A DNA stretch of 64,000 bases from Arenibacter sp. ARW7G5Y1 (GCF_003201775.1 NZ_QJJZ01000004.1:92643-156642), one strand, 5' to 3'; shown: positions 42,352-52,052, counted from the first letter of the stretch. Notes: generated by a model from the letters alone, not told the origin. Translations and numbers: made by a program.

Positions 42352-43581
42352 TTGAAGCTACATTTATCTGCCCCTCCGCAATCCCTGATAAAATCAAAAG
42401 TGAAAATCACGGGATCCAAAAGTGAATCCAATAGGTTGTTATTGCTACAGGCCTTGTTCCCCTCTATAAAAATAGATAACCTTTCCAATTCCGATGATGC
42501 GGAGGTTATGCAAAAGGGGTTGCAGATCAGCAATGGAGTAGTGGACATTCATCATGCCGGTACGGCTATGCGTTTTTTAACCGCTTATTTTGCGTCTCAG
42601 GAGAATAAGGAAGTAACACTCACCGGATCCAAAAGAATGACCGAAAGGCCTATAAAGGTATTGGTGGAGGCACTCAGGAGTCTGGGTGCGGAAATAAGTT
42701 ACCTAAACGATGAAGGGTATCCGCCTATTGCCATAAAAGGTAAAAAGCTAACGAAACATAAAGTTAGTCTCCCAGCGGATATCAGTAGCCAATATATTTC
42801 GGCCTTATTGCTTATAGCACCAGGTCTCGAAAATGGAATTGAGTTGGAATTGGTAGGTAAAATTACATCGGTGCCATATATAAAAATGACCTTGGGCCTG
42901 CTTTCCCAAATTGGGGTAGCGAGTACTTTTCAGGGGAATACCATTAAGGTTTCAGCAAAATCCAACATTGAACCTACCACCCAGGTGGTGGAATCGGATT
43001 GGAGTTCCGCCTCCTACTTTTATAGTATAGTGGCACTCTGTGATATAGGTACGGAAATATCCTTATCGGCCTATAATAAGAATAGCCTTCAGGGGGATAG
43101 TGTCCTTAAGGAAATCTACCAGGATTTTGGGGTGGAAACCAGTTTTCGCGATCATGAGGTTATTTTGAAAAAAATTGCAGCACCCAACAATAGCACTTTC
43201 AATTTGGACTTGGCAAATGCCCCGGATATAGCGCAGACAATTGCTGTAACTTGTTTAGGTTTGGGCGTAGGATGTCATATGACAGGCCTACATACCCTTA
43301 AAATTAAGGAAACCGATAGGCTGGAAGCATTAAAGACAGAATTGACCAAGTTGGGAGCATCCATATCCGTCACCGACAAAACATTGACTCTGGAGCCATC
43401 CAAGGAAATAAAAAAAGAAATTGCTATAGACACCTATAACGACCACAGAATGGCCATGGCCTTTGCCCCCCTGGCCCTAAAGACTTCAATGTTCGTGAAC
43501 GATGCGGAAGTGGTATCCAAATCGTATCCGGACTTTTGGGAGGACATGAAAAATCTGAAATTCAAGGTGCAAACTGCTTGA
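42352..43581 (+). CDS. aroA: 3-phosphoshikimate 1-carboxyvinyltransferase (EPSP synthase)
   Basis: Sixth step of the shikimate pathway: joins PEP to shikimate 3-phosphate. At 409 aa it is slightly shorter than E. coli AroA (427 aa). The PEP- and S3P-binding segments are visible: GSKSESNRLL near residues 21-30, HAGTAMRFLTAYF near 68-80, KRMTERP near 93-99, and the late TDRLEALKTEL and NDHRMAMAFAPLA. The Gly of the classical GTA motif is present. The start is TTG, with no ATG nearby. It is separate from the aromatic operon at 30866-34939. Confidence 0.95.
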   Translation: MKLHLSAPPQSLIKSKVKITGSKSESNRLLLLQALFPSIKIDNLSNSDDAEVMQKGLQISNGVVDIHHAGTAMRFLTAYFASQENKEVTLTGSKRMTERPIKVLVEALRSLGAEISYLNDEGYPPIAIKGKKLTKHKVSLPADISSQYISALLLIAPGLENGIELELVGKITSVPYIKMTLGLLSQIGVASTFQGNTIKVSAKSNIEPTTQVVESDWSSASYFYSIVALCDIGTEISLSAYNKNSLQGDSVLKEIYQDFGVETSFRDHEVILKKIAAPNNSTFNLDLANAPDIAQTIAVTCLGLGVGCHMTGLHTLKIKETDRLEALKTELTKLGASISVTDKTLTLEPSKEIKKEIAIDTYNDHRMAMAFAPLALKTSMFVNDAEVVSKSYPDFWEDMKNLKFKVQTA

Positions 43582-43604
43582 TTATTATTTAAATGGGGTT
43601 TTAC

Positions 43605-43636
43605 TTGACATCGCCCCTTGCTTCGTCGTATATTTG
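43605..43636 (+). promoter_or_regulatory. Bacteroidota promoter for queA
   Basis: TTG at 43605-43607 and TATATTTG at 43629-43636 match both promoter elements with 21-base spacing. The start codon is at 43677, so the leader is about 33 bases. It is one of the clearest promoters in the window. Confidence 0.82.
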
Positions 43637-43676
43637 CAGCCGCTAAACATTAATCTAAATTTAAGGAATATACTAA

Positions 43677-44726
43677 ATGAAATTATCGCACTTCAATTTT
43701 GAACTTCCAAACGAATTATTGGCAGAATATCCGGCAGAGAACAGAGATGAGTCCAAATTAATGGTGGTTCACAGGGATACTGGTAAAATTGAACACAAAA
43801 TGTTCAAGGATCTTATAGATTATTTTGATGAAGGCGATGTTATGGTGCTTAACAACACCAAGGTTTTTCCAGCAAGATTATATGGGAACAAAGAAAAGAC
43901 CGGCGCTAGAATAGAGGTTTTTTTATTGCGTGAACTAAACGAGGAACAACGTCTTTGGGATGTTTTGGTAGATCCGGCTCGTAAAATAAGAATTGGCAAC
44001 AAACTTTATTTTGGTGATGATGAAACTTTGGTAGCAGAGGTTATAGATAACACTACTTCTAGAGGTAGAACCTTGAGGTTCCTTTACGATGGTTCCTATA
44101 CCGATTTCAGAAGAAAATTAAAGGAACTAGGTGAAACTCCTTTGCCCAAATACATTAAACGTAAGGTAGAGGCCGAAGACGAAAAAAGATATCAAACTAT
44201 CTATGCCAAGCACGAAGGTGCAGTAGCGGCACCAACGGCCGGTTTGCATTTTTCCAAACATTTGTTGAAAAGATTGGAAATAAAGGGAATCGATTTTGCC
44301 GAGGTTACCCTACATGTAGGTTTGGGTACTTTTAATCCTGTGGAAGTGGAGGATCTTTCCAAGCACAAGATGGATAGTGAGGAATTGATCATAGATGAAA
44401 AGGCAACGGAAATTGTCAATGGCGCTAAAGTTAAGAAGCGCCGTATTTGTGCTGTAGGTACTACCGCTATGCGGGCTTTGGAAAGCGCAGTATCTTCCCA
44501 ACAGACCTTGAACACTTTTGATGGTTGGACGAACAAATTTGTTTTTCCTCCCTACGATTTTAGTATTGCCAATGCCATGGTGACCAACTTTCACCTGCCA
44601 AAATCCACCCTGTTAATGATGGTTTCGGCTTTCATGGGGCACGATTTGATGAAAAAAGCATATAAAGAAGCAATATTGGAAGGGTATAAATTTTATTCTT
44701 ACGGGGATGCTATGTTGATCATATAA
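43677..44726 (+). CDS. queA: tRNA preQ1(34) S-adenosylmethionine ribosyltransferase-isomerase
   Basis: Transfers and rearranges the ribose of SAM onto 7-aminomethyl-7-deazaguanine in tRNA to give epoxyqueuosine. The length of 349 aa is typical. Motifs: [22 protein letters not shown] at the N-terminus, [10 protein letters not shown] near residue 59, [13 protein letters not shown] near 181 and [17 protein letters not shown] near 302. It has its own promoter and terminator, so it is probably monocistronic. Confidence 0.97.
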   Translation: MKLSHFNFELPNELLAEYPAENRDESKLMVVHRDTGKIEHKMFKDLIDYFDEGDVMVLNNTKVFPARLYGNKEKTGARIEVFLLRELNEEQRLWDVLVDPARKIRIGNKLYFGDDETLVAEVIDNTTSRGRTLRFLYDGSYTDFRRKLKELGETPLPKYIKRKVEAEDEKRYQTIYAKHEGAVAAPTAGLHFSKHLLKRLEIKGIDFAEVTLHVGLGTFNPVEVEDLSKHKMDSEELIIDEKATEIVNGAKVKKRRICAVGTTAMRALESAVSSQQTLNTFDGWTNKFVFPPYDFSIANAMVTNFHLPKSTLLMMVSAFMGHDLMKKAYKEAILEGYKFYSYGDAMLII

Positions 44727-44746
44727 GTATCCAAATAAATACTAGG

Positions 44747-44791
44747 ATCCCGTCAGTATCGCAGATAATTGTGGATTGACGGGATTTTTTT
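44747..44791 (+). terminator. Terminator after queA
   Basis: ATCCCGTCA (44747-44755) and TGACGGGAT (44777-44785) form a 9-bp perfect stem with a 21-base loop that can fold further, followed by TTTTTT. Confidence 0.85.
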
Positions 44792-44814
44792 ATAGAATCA
44801 TTTATCTTTAGAAA

Positions 44815-45861
44815 GTGGAAGTTGCAAAAAATAAAAGGGATATAAGGGCCTTTACCAAAGATCAGCTTAGGTTGTTCTTTGAATCCAAGGGAGACAAGGC
44901 TTTTAGGGGCAACCAGGTTTATGAATGGCTGTGGCAAAAATCGGCCCATTCCTTTGAGGATATGACCAATATTTCCAAGGAAACCAGGCAGATGTTGGAG
45001 GAAAATTTTGTAATCAACCATATAAAGGTAGATCAAATGCAACGCAGTAGTGACGGAACCATAAAAAATGCGGTACGACTACACGATGATCTTATTGTGG
45101 AATCTGTTTTGATCCCCACAAAAACAAGAACCACCGCCTGTGTGTCCAGCCAAGTGGGCTGTAGTTTGGATTGCAAATTTTGCGCTACGTCCCGATTAAA
45201 AAGGATGCGAAATCTTAATCCTGACGAGATTTATGACCAAGTGGTGGCCATTGACAACGAGAGTAGGTTGTATTTTGATCGCCCTTTGAGCAATATTGTT
45301 TTTATGGGGATGGGGGAGCCTTTAATGAACTATAACAATGTACTTAAGGCCATAGATAAGATTACCTCTCCGGAAGGATTGGGGATGTCTCCCAAACGTA
45401 TTACCGTATCCACTTCGGGCGTGCCCAAAATGATACGGAAGATGGCAGATGAGGAGGTGAAATTCAAATTGGCGGTTTCCCTGCATTCCGCCATCGATGA
45501 AATAAGGACTTCCATAATGCCCTTCAATGCAACCTTTACTTTGGCCGACTTAAGGGCGGCACTTGAATATTGGTTCCAAAAAACAAAAAGTAGGATCACC
45601 TATGAATATGTGGTTTGGGATGGTATTAACGATACCCAAAGGGATGTGGACGCCTTGGTGGATTTCTGTAGGTTTGCGCCCTCCAAGGTCAATCTCATTG
45701 AATATAACCCCATAGATGATGGGGAATTTCAACAAGCCGATAACGCAGCCATTGAAAAGTATGTGAATACCTTGGAGAAAAATGGTATAACGGTGACCGT
45801 AAGGCGTTCTAGAGGTAAGGATATTGATGCTGCCTGCGGACAGTTGGCCAATAAATCATAG
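44815..45861 (+). CDS. rlmN: 23S rRNA (adenine(2503)-C(2))-methyltransferase RlmN
   Basis: Radical-SAM enzyme of 348 aa that methylates C2 of A2503 in 23S rRNA and A37 in some tRNAs. The start is GTG at 44815. The [4Fe-4S] cluster motif CSLDCKFC-type CxxxCxxC appears in VGCSLDCKFCATS near residues 112-122. GMGEPLMNY near 164-172 and the SLHSAIDEIR segment are typical. The late cysteine in DAACGQLA is the methyl-carrying Cys of the family. Confidence 0.96.
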   Translation: MEVAKNKRDIRAFTKDQLRLFFESKGDKAFRGNQVYEWLWQKSAHSFEDMTNISKETRQMLEENFVINHIKVDQMQRSSDGTIKNAVRLHDDLIVESVLIPTKTRTTACVSSQVGCSLDCKFCATSRLKRMRNLNPDEIYDQVVAIDNESRLYFDRPLSNIVFMGMGEPLMNYNNVLKAIDKITSPEGLGMSPKRITVSTSGVPKMIRKMADEEVKFKLAVSLHSAIDEIRTSIMPFNATFTLADLRAALEYWFQKTKSRITYEYVVWDGINDTQRDVDALVDFCRFAPSKVNLIEYNPIDDGEFQQADNAAIEKYVNTLEKNGITVTVRRSRGKDIDAACGQLANKS

Positions 45862-46029
45862 AGTATCTTATTAAAGTAAAGCCAACTTCGTCTTTTGTCG
45901 ATTCCCAATACAAATTCGCTGAAATCTATAAATTAGGGTTACATTACCACGGTTGGCTGATAATTACTATGTTTTTTTACCTAATTTTACGCAACAGAAC
46001 TAGCAATCCAAAATAGCCTAAACTATCCC

Positions 46030-47007
46030 TTGAAAATTGTATCCCAAATAAAGGAACCGATTAATCAGGAAATGGAACTTTTTGAAAAAAAGTTTTATGA
46101 ATCCATGTCTTCCAAGGTTGCCTTGTTAAACAGGATTACTTACTATATCGTTAATCGAAAGGGGAAGCAGATGCGCCCAATGTTCGTCTTTCTTACCGCT
46201 AAGTTGTTGAATAAAGGGGAGGTAAATGAACGGACCTATAGGGGGGCATCGGTCATAGAACTGATACATACCGCTACCTTGGTCCACGACGACGTGGTGG
46301 ACGATAGCAATAAACGTCGCGGTTTTTTCTCTGTAAATGCTTTATGGAAAAATAAAATTGCCGTTTTGGTAGGCGACTATCTTCTCTCAAAAGGACTTCT
46401 TTTGTCCATAGATAATGGCGATTTTGATCTTCTTAGGATTATTTCTGTCGCCGTTCGTGAAATGAGTGAGGGAGAATTGTTGCAAATTGAGAAAGCAAGG
46501 CGTTTGGATATTACCGAGGAGGTGTATTACGACATTATTAGGCAGAAGACGGCAACCTTGATTGCAGCATGCTGTAGTTTGGGGGCCTGTTCCGTTAAAC
46601 CGGATTCCGATGATGTGGAGAAGTTCAGAAAGTTTGGGGAGCTTATTGGGATGGCCTTTCAGATAAAGGATGACCTTTTCGATTACGGGGAAGAGAGAAT
46701 CGGGAAACCTACAGGGATCGATATCAAGGAACAAAAAATGACCCTTCCACTTATATTCGTGTTGAATAAGTGTACCAAAGCCGAAAAAAAATGGTTGATC
46801 AATTCCATAAAGAACCATAATAAGGATAAAAAACGGGTCAAGGAAGTCATCGCCTTTGTAAAGGTGAACGGCGGTCTTGAATACGCCGTAAAAAAAATGC
46901 TGGCCTATAAGGAAGAAGCGTTGGCCTTATTGGATACTTACCCGGATTCAGAATATAAAAGTTCGCTGGAACTTATGGTAAATTACGTGGTAGATCGAAA
47001 GAAGTAA
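46030..47007 (+). CDS. Polyprenyl synthetase (trans-isoprenyl diphosphate synthase)
   Basis: Head-to-tail prenyl elongase of 325 aa. The first aspartate-rich motif is DDVVDD in LVHDDVVDDSNKRRG near residue 85, and the second is KDDLFDYG near 217, followed by GKPTGIDIKEQKMTLPL. Small or bulky residues before the first motif set chain length; here they suggest a long-chain (octaprenyl-type) product for menaquinone side chains, which is inference. The start is TTG at 46030. The gene stands alone before the sigma-factor operon. Confidence 0.9.
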   Translation: MKIVSQIKEPINQEMELFEKKFYESMSSKVALLNRITYYIVNRKGKQMRPMFVFLTAKLLNKGEVNERTYRGASVIELIHTATLVHDDVVDDSNKRRGFFSVNALWKNKIAVLVGDYLLSKGLLLSIDNGDFDLLRIISVAVREMSEGELLQIEKARRLDITEEVYYDIIRQKTATLIAACCSLGACSVKPDSDDVEKFRKFGELIGMAFQIKDDLFDYGEERIGKPTGIDIKEQKMTLPLIFVLNKCTKAEKKWLINSIKNHNKDKKRVKEVIAFVKVNGGLEYAVKKMLAYKEEALALLDTYPDSEYKSSLELMVNYVVDRKK

Positions 47008-47114
47008 ATTTAACCCACTGTAATTCAACACCTTACTTTTTATTTTAAATTTTCTCAGGATCCTGGGCAACTATTCTGTGTAAATAGTCGTCTATCTTTA
47101 TAACAGACAAATTT

Positions 47115-47693
47115 TTGGAGTTGAAAATAATATCCTTTTACAATAACGAAAAGTTACTGCTCAAGAAGGCCAAATCCGGGAACGGGGAAGCGCAAAAGTG
47201 GTTGTACAACAAATACGCGCCTAGGATGCTGAGTGTTTGTAGACAATATATTAAGGATCTCCAGTTTGCGGAAGATGTAATGGTAGATGGATTTGTTAAG
47301 GTGTTCAAAAATTTGGATTCGTTTAGGAATGAAGGGAGTTTTGAGGGGTGGATCAGAAAAATAATGATACGGGAGTCCATTACCTACCTTAGAAAGAATC
47401 AACCCGTTGTTTATGATGACGAACTGTATGAGAGGAGTGCAGCTAACCAGATTTCAGCAACCTCCTATTTGGATGTGGAAGAAATTCAATTGTTGATCGA
47501 CGCCTTGCCGGATGGATATAAAATGGTTTTTATTATGTATGCCGTAGAGGGGTATAGCCATAGGGAAATAGCAGATATTTTACAGGTTACGGAAAGTACG
47601 TCCAAGTCACAATTATTTAAGGCACGTAAGGTGTTACGGGATAAGTTAAGTGAGCTAGGGGTGCGAAATAAAACAAAGGGGAGCGGCAATTGA
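47115..47693 (+). CDS. RNA polymerase sigma factor, ECF-type
   Basis: A 192-aa sigma-70 family protein with region 2 (about 25-90, KWLYNKYAPRMLSVCRQYI, then DVMVDGFVKVFKNLDSFR and FEGWIRKIMIRE) and region 4 (about 130-180, VEGYSHREIADILQVTESTSKSQLFKARKVL). The start is uncertain: TTG at 47115 or TTG at 47121, both near the first conserved residues. It is followed by a one-pass membrane protein that is probably its anti-sigma factor and by an exported beta-barrel protein, a typical envelope-stress cassette. Confidence 0.92.
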   Translation: MELKIISFYNNEKLLLKKAKSGNGEAQKWLYNKYAPRMLSVCRQYIKDLQFAEDVMVDGFVKVFKNLDSFRNEGSFEGWIRKIMIRESITYLRKNQPVVYDDELYERSAANQISATSYLDVEEIQLLIDALPDGYKMVFIMYAVEGYSHREIADILQVTESTSKSQLFKARKVLRDKLSELGVRNKTKGSGN

Positions 47694-47724
47694 AGTTCCA
47701 GGTAAGAAAAAAAGATTAGGTAAT

Positions 47725-48498
47725 ATGGCACCATTAAAATTTGAGGAACATATTAAGGAGGAATTGGATAAAAGGGAAATAGCACCTTCGGATAGAGCTT
47801 GGGATCAGTTATCTAGCCAATTGTCTTCCAAGGGGAGAGGTAATATGAAAACAAAATTCTTCCGGTTGGGCATAGCTGCCGCCATTATTGGATTATTGAT
47901 TGTGTCCATGGTTTACATAAACCGTAATAGGGTAATGAAAAAGGAGGATATTAAAACGGTAAGCGCTCCCGCCCCAGTGGTTAAGGGGGCTCCCGCGACC
48001 CTTCCCAATAATATAGGTGTTGAAGGGAACAGAGAAGTGGCTACAACCAAAAAACCTTCCGACGTGCTTGTGGAAAAAACCAATAAAACGGCCAATAAAA
48101 TTGTACCCAGCATAGCCCATACCCCAATTACAGCTCAGGAAAAAAATGAGAAGCTAGTTAGGGGTGTGGAACACAGAGAGACCAAATTGGTTGAAAAAGA
48201 ATGGAATGGTCAGGATTCCCTTATCAATGCTAAAATTATTGAGGTAGTTGAACAGGTAGATCTCATGGAACGGACTGATATCTCCCTTACCGATGCGGAA
48301 GTGGATTCCTTATTAAAACAAGCGCAGAAAGAGCTGTTTGCGGAAAGTAAGTATTTGGAGGGTCACTCCGTGGATGCCATGGCCCTACTTGCCGATGTTG
48401 AAGGTGAATTGGATCAAAATTCCCGTGAGCAATTGTTTGAAATCCTGAAGGCGGGATACATAAAAGTAAGGACAGCTGTAGCTACAAGAAATAAATAA
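47725..48498 (+). CDS. One-pass membrane protein, putative anti-sigma factor
   Basis: A 257-aa protein with a short cytoplasmic N-terminus (residues 1-46, FEEHIKEELDKREIAPSDRAWDQLSS-type), a single transmembrane segment at about 48-65 and a long, low-complexity periplasmic part rich in Lys, Thr and Val. The arrangement after a sigma gene matches anti-sigma factors that hold sigma at the membrane. No zinc-binding HxxxCxxC motif is seen, so it is not of the ZAS type. The function is inferred from place and topology. Confidence 0.6.
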   Translation: MAPLKFEEHIKEELDKREIAPSDRAWDQLSSQLSSKGRGNMKTKFFRLGIAAAIIGLLIVSMVYINRNRVMKKEDIKTVSAPAPVVKGAPATLPNNIGVEGNREVATTKKPSDVLVEKTNKTANKIVPSIAHTPITAQEKNEKLVRGVEHRETKLVEKEWNGQDSLINAKIIEVVEQVDLMERTDISLTDAEVDSLLKQAQKELFAESKYLEGHSVDAMALLADVEGELDQNSREQLFEILKAGYIKVRTAVATRNK

Positions 48499-48520
48499 AA
48501 ATTCATCAATCATTAATCAA

Positions 48521-48562
48521 TATCCTTAGCCCCGCTCCTCTAGGAGTGCGGGGCCAGGGATA
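48521..48562. repeat. Long GC-rich hairpin between the anti-sigma and envelope genes
   Basis: TATCCTTAGCCCCGC and GCGGGGCCAGGGATA pair with one wobble and one mismatch, and an inner TCCT-AGGA extends the stem to nearly the whole 42-base element. There is no T-run, so it is not a classical terminator. It ends 18 bases before the ATG at 48581. It could be an mRNA processing or stability element that sets the ratio of the flanking genes. Confidence 0.7.
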
Positions 48563-48580
48563 ACCAAATCAAAATTTATT

Positions 48581-49651
48581 ATGAGAACATTGACGTTGTA
48601 CCTAGTGGTATTGTTAGTTTTATTATGCGCTGAAAATTTACCGGCCCAGGATGTGGATGTAAGGAATTATAAAATAGAAGAACTGGAGAGGAAAAAGGAG
48701 GCGATTAAAAACTCGGAAAGGGAGGCACTGAAATTGGAAGTAGAGCAAATCAACAAACGGATGGATAATGGAGGATTAAATAGGGAGGAAGCGGATATAC
48801 TCAAAAGAAAGGCTGCGGACAATCATGCTAGAAACATAGAAAACAAATTGGTTATTATAGATAACTATATTGATTTGCTGAAGCGAAACGGGGAATTGGA
48901 TTTAAATATGGATATGGAGAGGATTGTGATAGGTTTTGGTGCCGAAGAAGAGGGGGGCGACAAGATTTTTGGCGTTAAGGTGAATTCTGGAAACCAACAT
49001 AAGGAAAAATATGATCTCCGTACCTATTCCAGCCTTATAATTGCCGTAGGCCTGAACAATGCATTGATAGATGGTGAATCTTTACAGGACACACCCTATA
49101 AGGTTGGAGGGAGTAGGTTCTTTGAATTGGGCTATGCCTGGCGGACTAGGGTGTTTAAAAACACCAATTTAGTAAGGTTTAATTATGGAGTTTCCTTTCA
49201 GTTCAATGGGCTTAAGCCAAAGGGGAACAACTACTTCGTGTCCAGCGGCGACCAAACCATGTTGGAGGAATTTGAATATGATTTGGACAAGTCCAAATTC
49301 AGAATGGATAATTTGGTTTTTCCCGTTCATCTGGAATTTGGCCCCTCTCGTAAAAAGACGACCGATAAAACCATTCGGTATTCCCTACACAAACAATTTA
49401 GGCTTGGTTTGGGGGGGTACGCAGGATTTAATATTGGTAGTCGCCAAAAACTAAAATATAATAGGGATGGGAATCGGGTGAAGGATAAATTTAAAAGGGA
49501 TTATAATACCAACGATTTTGTCTATGGGTTAAGTGCTTATACTGGGGTTGGTGAGGCATTGATTTATGTGAAGTATGATTTGAACCCTATTTTTAACAAT
49601 GCCCTTGTAGAACAGCACAACATCTCTTTGGGCTTGCGATTTGATTTGTAA
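48581..49651 (+). CDS. Exported beta-barrel-like protein of the sigma operon
   Basis: A 356-aa protein with a signal peptide (about 1-22, ending LPAQ). A helical coiled-coil-like segment rich in Glu and Lys follows (about 30-110). After that come amphipathic beta strands with aromatic ends, such as FFELGYAWRTRVF and VRFNYGVSFQFNG, ending in LGLRFDL. This is the pattern of an outer-membrane barrel with a periplasmic helical domain. The family is not recognised. Its position after sigma and anti-sigma suggests that it is a target or sensor of the envelope response. Confidence 0.7.
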   Translation: MRTLTLYLVVLLVLLCAENLPAQDVDVRNYKIEELERKKEAIKNSEREALKLEVEQINKRMDNGGLNREEADILKRKAADNHARNIENKLVIIDNYIDLLKRNGELDLNMDMERIVIGFGAEEEGGDKIFGVKVNSGNQHKEKYDLRTYSSLIIAVGLNNALIDGESLQDTPYKVGGSRFFELGYAWRTRVFKNTNLVRFNYGVSFQFNGLKPKGNNYFVSSGDQTMLEEFEYDLDKSKFRMDNLVFPVHLEFGPSRKKTTDKTIRYSLHKQFRLGLGGYAGFNIGSRQKLKYNRDGNRVKDKFKRDYNTNDFVYGLSAYTGVGEALIYVKYDLNPIFNNALVEQHNISLGLRFDL

Positions 49652-49663
49652 AACAGTGCGATT

Positions 49664-49930
49664 TTAGTTTTTTGGTCCTATGCTTAAGGTGGTTTGAATA
49701 CTGTGTTGCATTTCTTCCGTAAATTCATCCTGGAAATAAGTTCTTTTACAATGGGAACAGCTAATGGTAGTATGGGTACCCACTTTAAAAAGGGAAATCC
49801 AAAACAGGTGGAAATAAGTTGTACTTGTTACCGCTGTTAAGGTGTCCTTGTTTTCACAATAGGGACAAGCAACGTTTTGAAGCAATGTTGAAGTTGTTTT
49901 TCCGGGTTTGGTTCCTAGAAATAATATCAT
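49664..49930 (-). CDS. Small zinc-ribbon protein
   Basis: An 88-aa protein with two CxxC pairs, CPYC near residue 22 and CSHC near 57, on either side of a hydrophobic stretch (YFHLFWISLFKVG). Short proteins of this kind in Bacteroidota form a zinc ribbon and may be membrane-associated. The function is unknown. It converges on the preceding barrel gene with 12 bp between the stop codons. Confidence 0.7.
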   Translation of the reverse strand: MILFLGTKPGKTTSTLLQNVACPYCENKDTLTAVTSTTYFHLFWISLFKVGTHTTISCSHCKRTYFQDEFTEEMQHSIQTTLSIGPKN

Positions 49931-50055
49931 TTCCTATTTGTTTATACTTCTAAATGAAAATCGCAATTTAATTAATATTTATGTTATAAGCATGGCTTTT
50001 CCTTTTTTCAACAGCCCCTAAAGTACTATCTTTAGCCTGCTTAAAAATGTAAAGA

Positions 50056-52035
50056 TTGATTTCGAAATCCACCATAGACAAAGTATATGAAACGGCCCGT
50101 TTGGAGGAGGTGATCGGGGATTTTGTGCAATTAAAGAAATCGGGCTCCAACTTCAAGGGATTAAGTCCGTTTACGGATGAGCGCAGCCCCAGTTTCATGG
50201 TTTCGCCAGTAAAACAGATATGGAAGGATTTTAGTAGCGGCAAGGGAGGGAACGTTGTAGCCTTTCTTATGGAGCACGAACACTTTTCATATCCGGAGGC
50301 TATTAAATATTTGGCCAGAAAGTATAATATTGAAATCGAGGAGACCGAGCTGAGCAACGAGCAAAAAGAGCAGACCAATGAACGTGAAAGTATGTATTTG
50401 GTTTCCGAATATGCACAAAAATACTTTTCGGAGGTTTTGTGGGAAAGGGAACAGGGCAAGGCTATTGGTTTAAGCTATTTTAAGGAACGTGGATTTACGG
50501 ATGATACCATAAGGAAGTTTGATCTGGGCTATTGTCTGGATCAATGGGACGGTTTTACCAAAGCCGCCCTTGGTAAGGGATATCAATTGGATTATTTGGA
50601 GAAAACAGGCCTTACCATTGTCAAGGAAGATGCTGCCGATAGGGATAACAAAAAGACTTTTGATCGTTTTAAAGGGCGTGTAATGTTTCCTATACACAGT
50701 ATGAGCGGTAGGGTACTCGGTTTTGGAGGTAGAATATTGACCAATGATAAAAAGGCAGCCAAGTACTTAAACTCTCCTGAAAGCGACATCTACCACAAAA
50801 GCAAGGTGTTGTACGGTATCTACTTTGCAAAACAGGCCATTGCCAAGGAAGATAATTGTTACTTGGTAGAAGGATATACGGATGTTATTCAGATGTACCA
50901 ACGCGGTATTCACAATGTAGTCTCTTCCAGTGGAACGGCCTTGACCTCAGATCAGATCAGATTGATCAATAGGCTCACCAAGAATATAACGGTTTTGTTC
51001 GATGGGGATGCAGCAGGGTTACGGGCATCCCTCAGGGGGATAGACCTCATCCTGGAACAGGGAATGAACGTAAAGGTGTGTACTTTTCCTGAAGGGGAAG
51101 ACCCGGATAGTTTTTCCAAGAACAATGATTATGAGGATGTAGTATTATATCTTCAAGAAAATTCAAAAGACTTTATTCAATTCAAGGCATCCCTGTTGGT
51201 AGAGGAAGCGGCTAACGACCCTATTAAAAGGGCCGATACGGTAAGGGATATAGTTAACAGTATCTCTAAGATTCCGGATAGGATACAAAAGGAAATATAT
51301 ATACAGGAGTGTGCGCAGATTATGAATATTTCCGAGGCTGTTCTGTTCAACACCCTAGCTCAGATTGGAAAAAAAGATGTAGCGGACGCCAATAAAAAGG
51401 TGAAACAGGAGCAACAGGCTTTTGACGTGGTAAAAAACGAACCTTTACGGCAAAAGGTAGACGTACAATATGAACTGGAACGTAAAATCATAGAGATGTT
51501 GCTGCTGTATGGGGATTTGGAGCAACAATTTGAGGACCTGGTTTTAAAGGAAAATGAAAAGGGCGATTTGGAACTGGAGCCCGAGTCCTTGGATGCCAAA
51601 GTATACGAAAAGATTTACCTGGATCTCCAAGATGATGAAATTGAGCTGGCAAATGAGCAGTTCAGAAATATCTACTATAGATTGATGGAAGACCTGAATG
51701 AGAAGGAAATGTTTTCCATTACCACTTTTATAGCAAATTTGGACCAAGAGCTGGCATCGGAAATTTCCTCTATTTTAATGGAAGAGGAAAAGTACGTTCT
51801 GCATCAGTGGGAGCGAAAGGATATATATCCAAAAGATAAAAAAGTAGGCATTTCCCAGTTGGTGAGCGAAACCATTTTAACCCTGCGATGCTATTTGATC
51901 AAAAAGAGGATAGGCTCCCTTCAGGAAAATACCTTGAATAATCAGGAAGGAAATATGGAAATCATGGAAGAGATTATGAACTATATACAGCTGAATGTAT
52001 TGTTGAACAAAAAACTTAACAGGGTTCTTTCTTAA
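50056..52035 (+). CDS. dnaG: DNA primase lacking the zinc-binding residues
   Basis: Makes RNA primers for replication; 659 aa. The start is TTG at 50056 (MISKSTIDKVYETARLEEVIGDFV). The N-terminal zinc-ribbon region keeps the flanking pattern SPFTDERSPSFMVSP...WKDFSSGKGGN, but the zinc ligands (CPFH and the later CxxC) are replaced: SPFT has no Cys or His and the CFGC position reads KDFSSGKGG. The TOPRIM core is intact, with EGYTDVIQMYQRG near residue 273 and LFDGDAAGLRAS near 314. A C-terminal helicase-binding domain follows. Zinc loss is common in Bacteroidota DnaG, as far as I recall. Confidence 0.96.
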   Translation: MISKSTIDKVYETARLEEVIGDFVQLKKSGSNFKGLSPFTDERSPSFMVSPVKQIWKDFSSGKGGNVVAFLMEHEHFSYPEAIKYLARKYNIEIEETELSNEQKEQTNERESMYLVSEYAQKYFSEVLWEREQGKAIGLSYFKERGFTDDTIRKFDLGYCLDQWDGFTKAALGKGYQLDYLEKTGLTIVKEDAADRDNKKTFDRFKGRVMFPIHSMSGRVLGFGGRILTNDKKAAKYLNSPESDIYHKSKVLYGIYFAKQAIAKEDNCYLVEGYTDVIQMYQRGIHNVVSSSGTALTSDQIRLINRLTKNITVLFDGDAAGLRASLRGIDLILEQGMNVKVCTFPEGEDPDSFSKNNDYEDVVLYLQENSKDFIQFKASLLVEEAANDPIKRADTVRDIVNSISKIPDRIQKEIYIQECAQIMNISEAVLFNTLAQIGKKDVADANKKVKQEQQAFDVVKNEPLRQKVDVQYELERKIIEMLLLYGDLEQQFEDLVLKENEKGDLELEPESLDAKVYEKIYLDLQDDEIELANEQFRNIYYRLMEDLNEKEMFSITTFIANLDQELASEISSILMEEEKYVLHQWERKDIYPKDKKVGISQLVSETILTLRCYLIKKRIGSLQENTLNNQEGNMEIMEEIMNYIQLNVLLNKKLNRVLS

Positions 52036-52052
52036 GTATAAGGAATACAATA

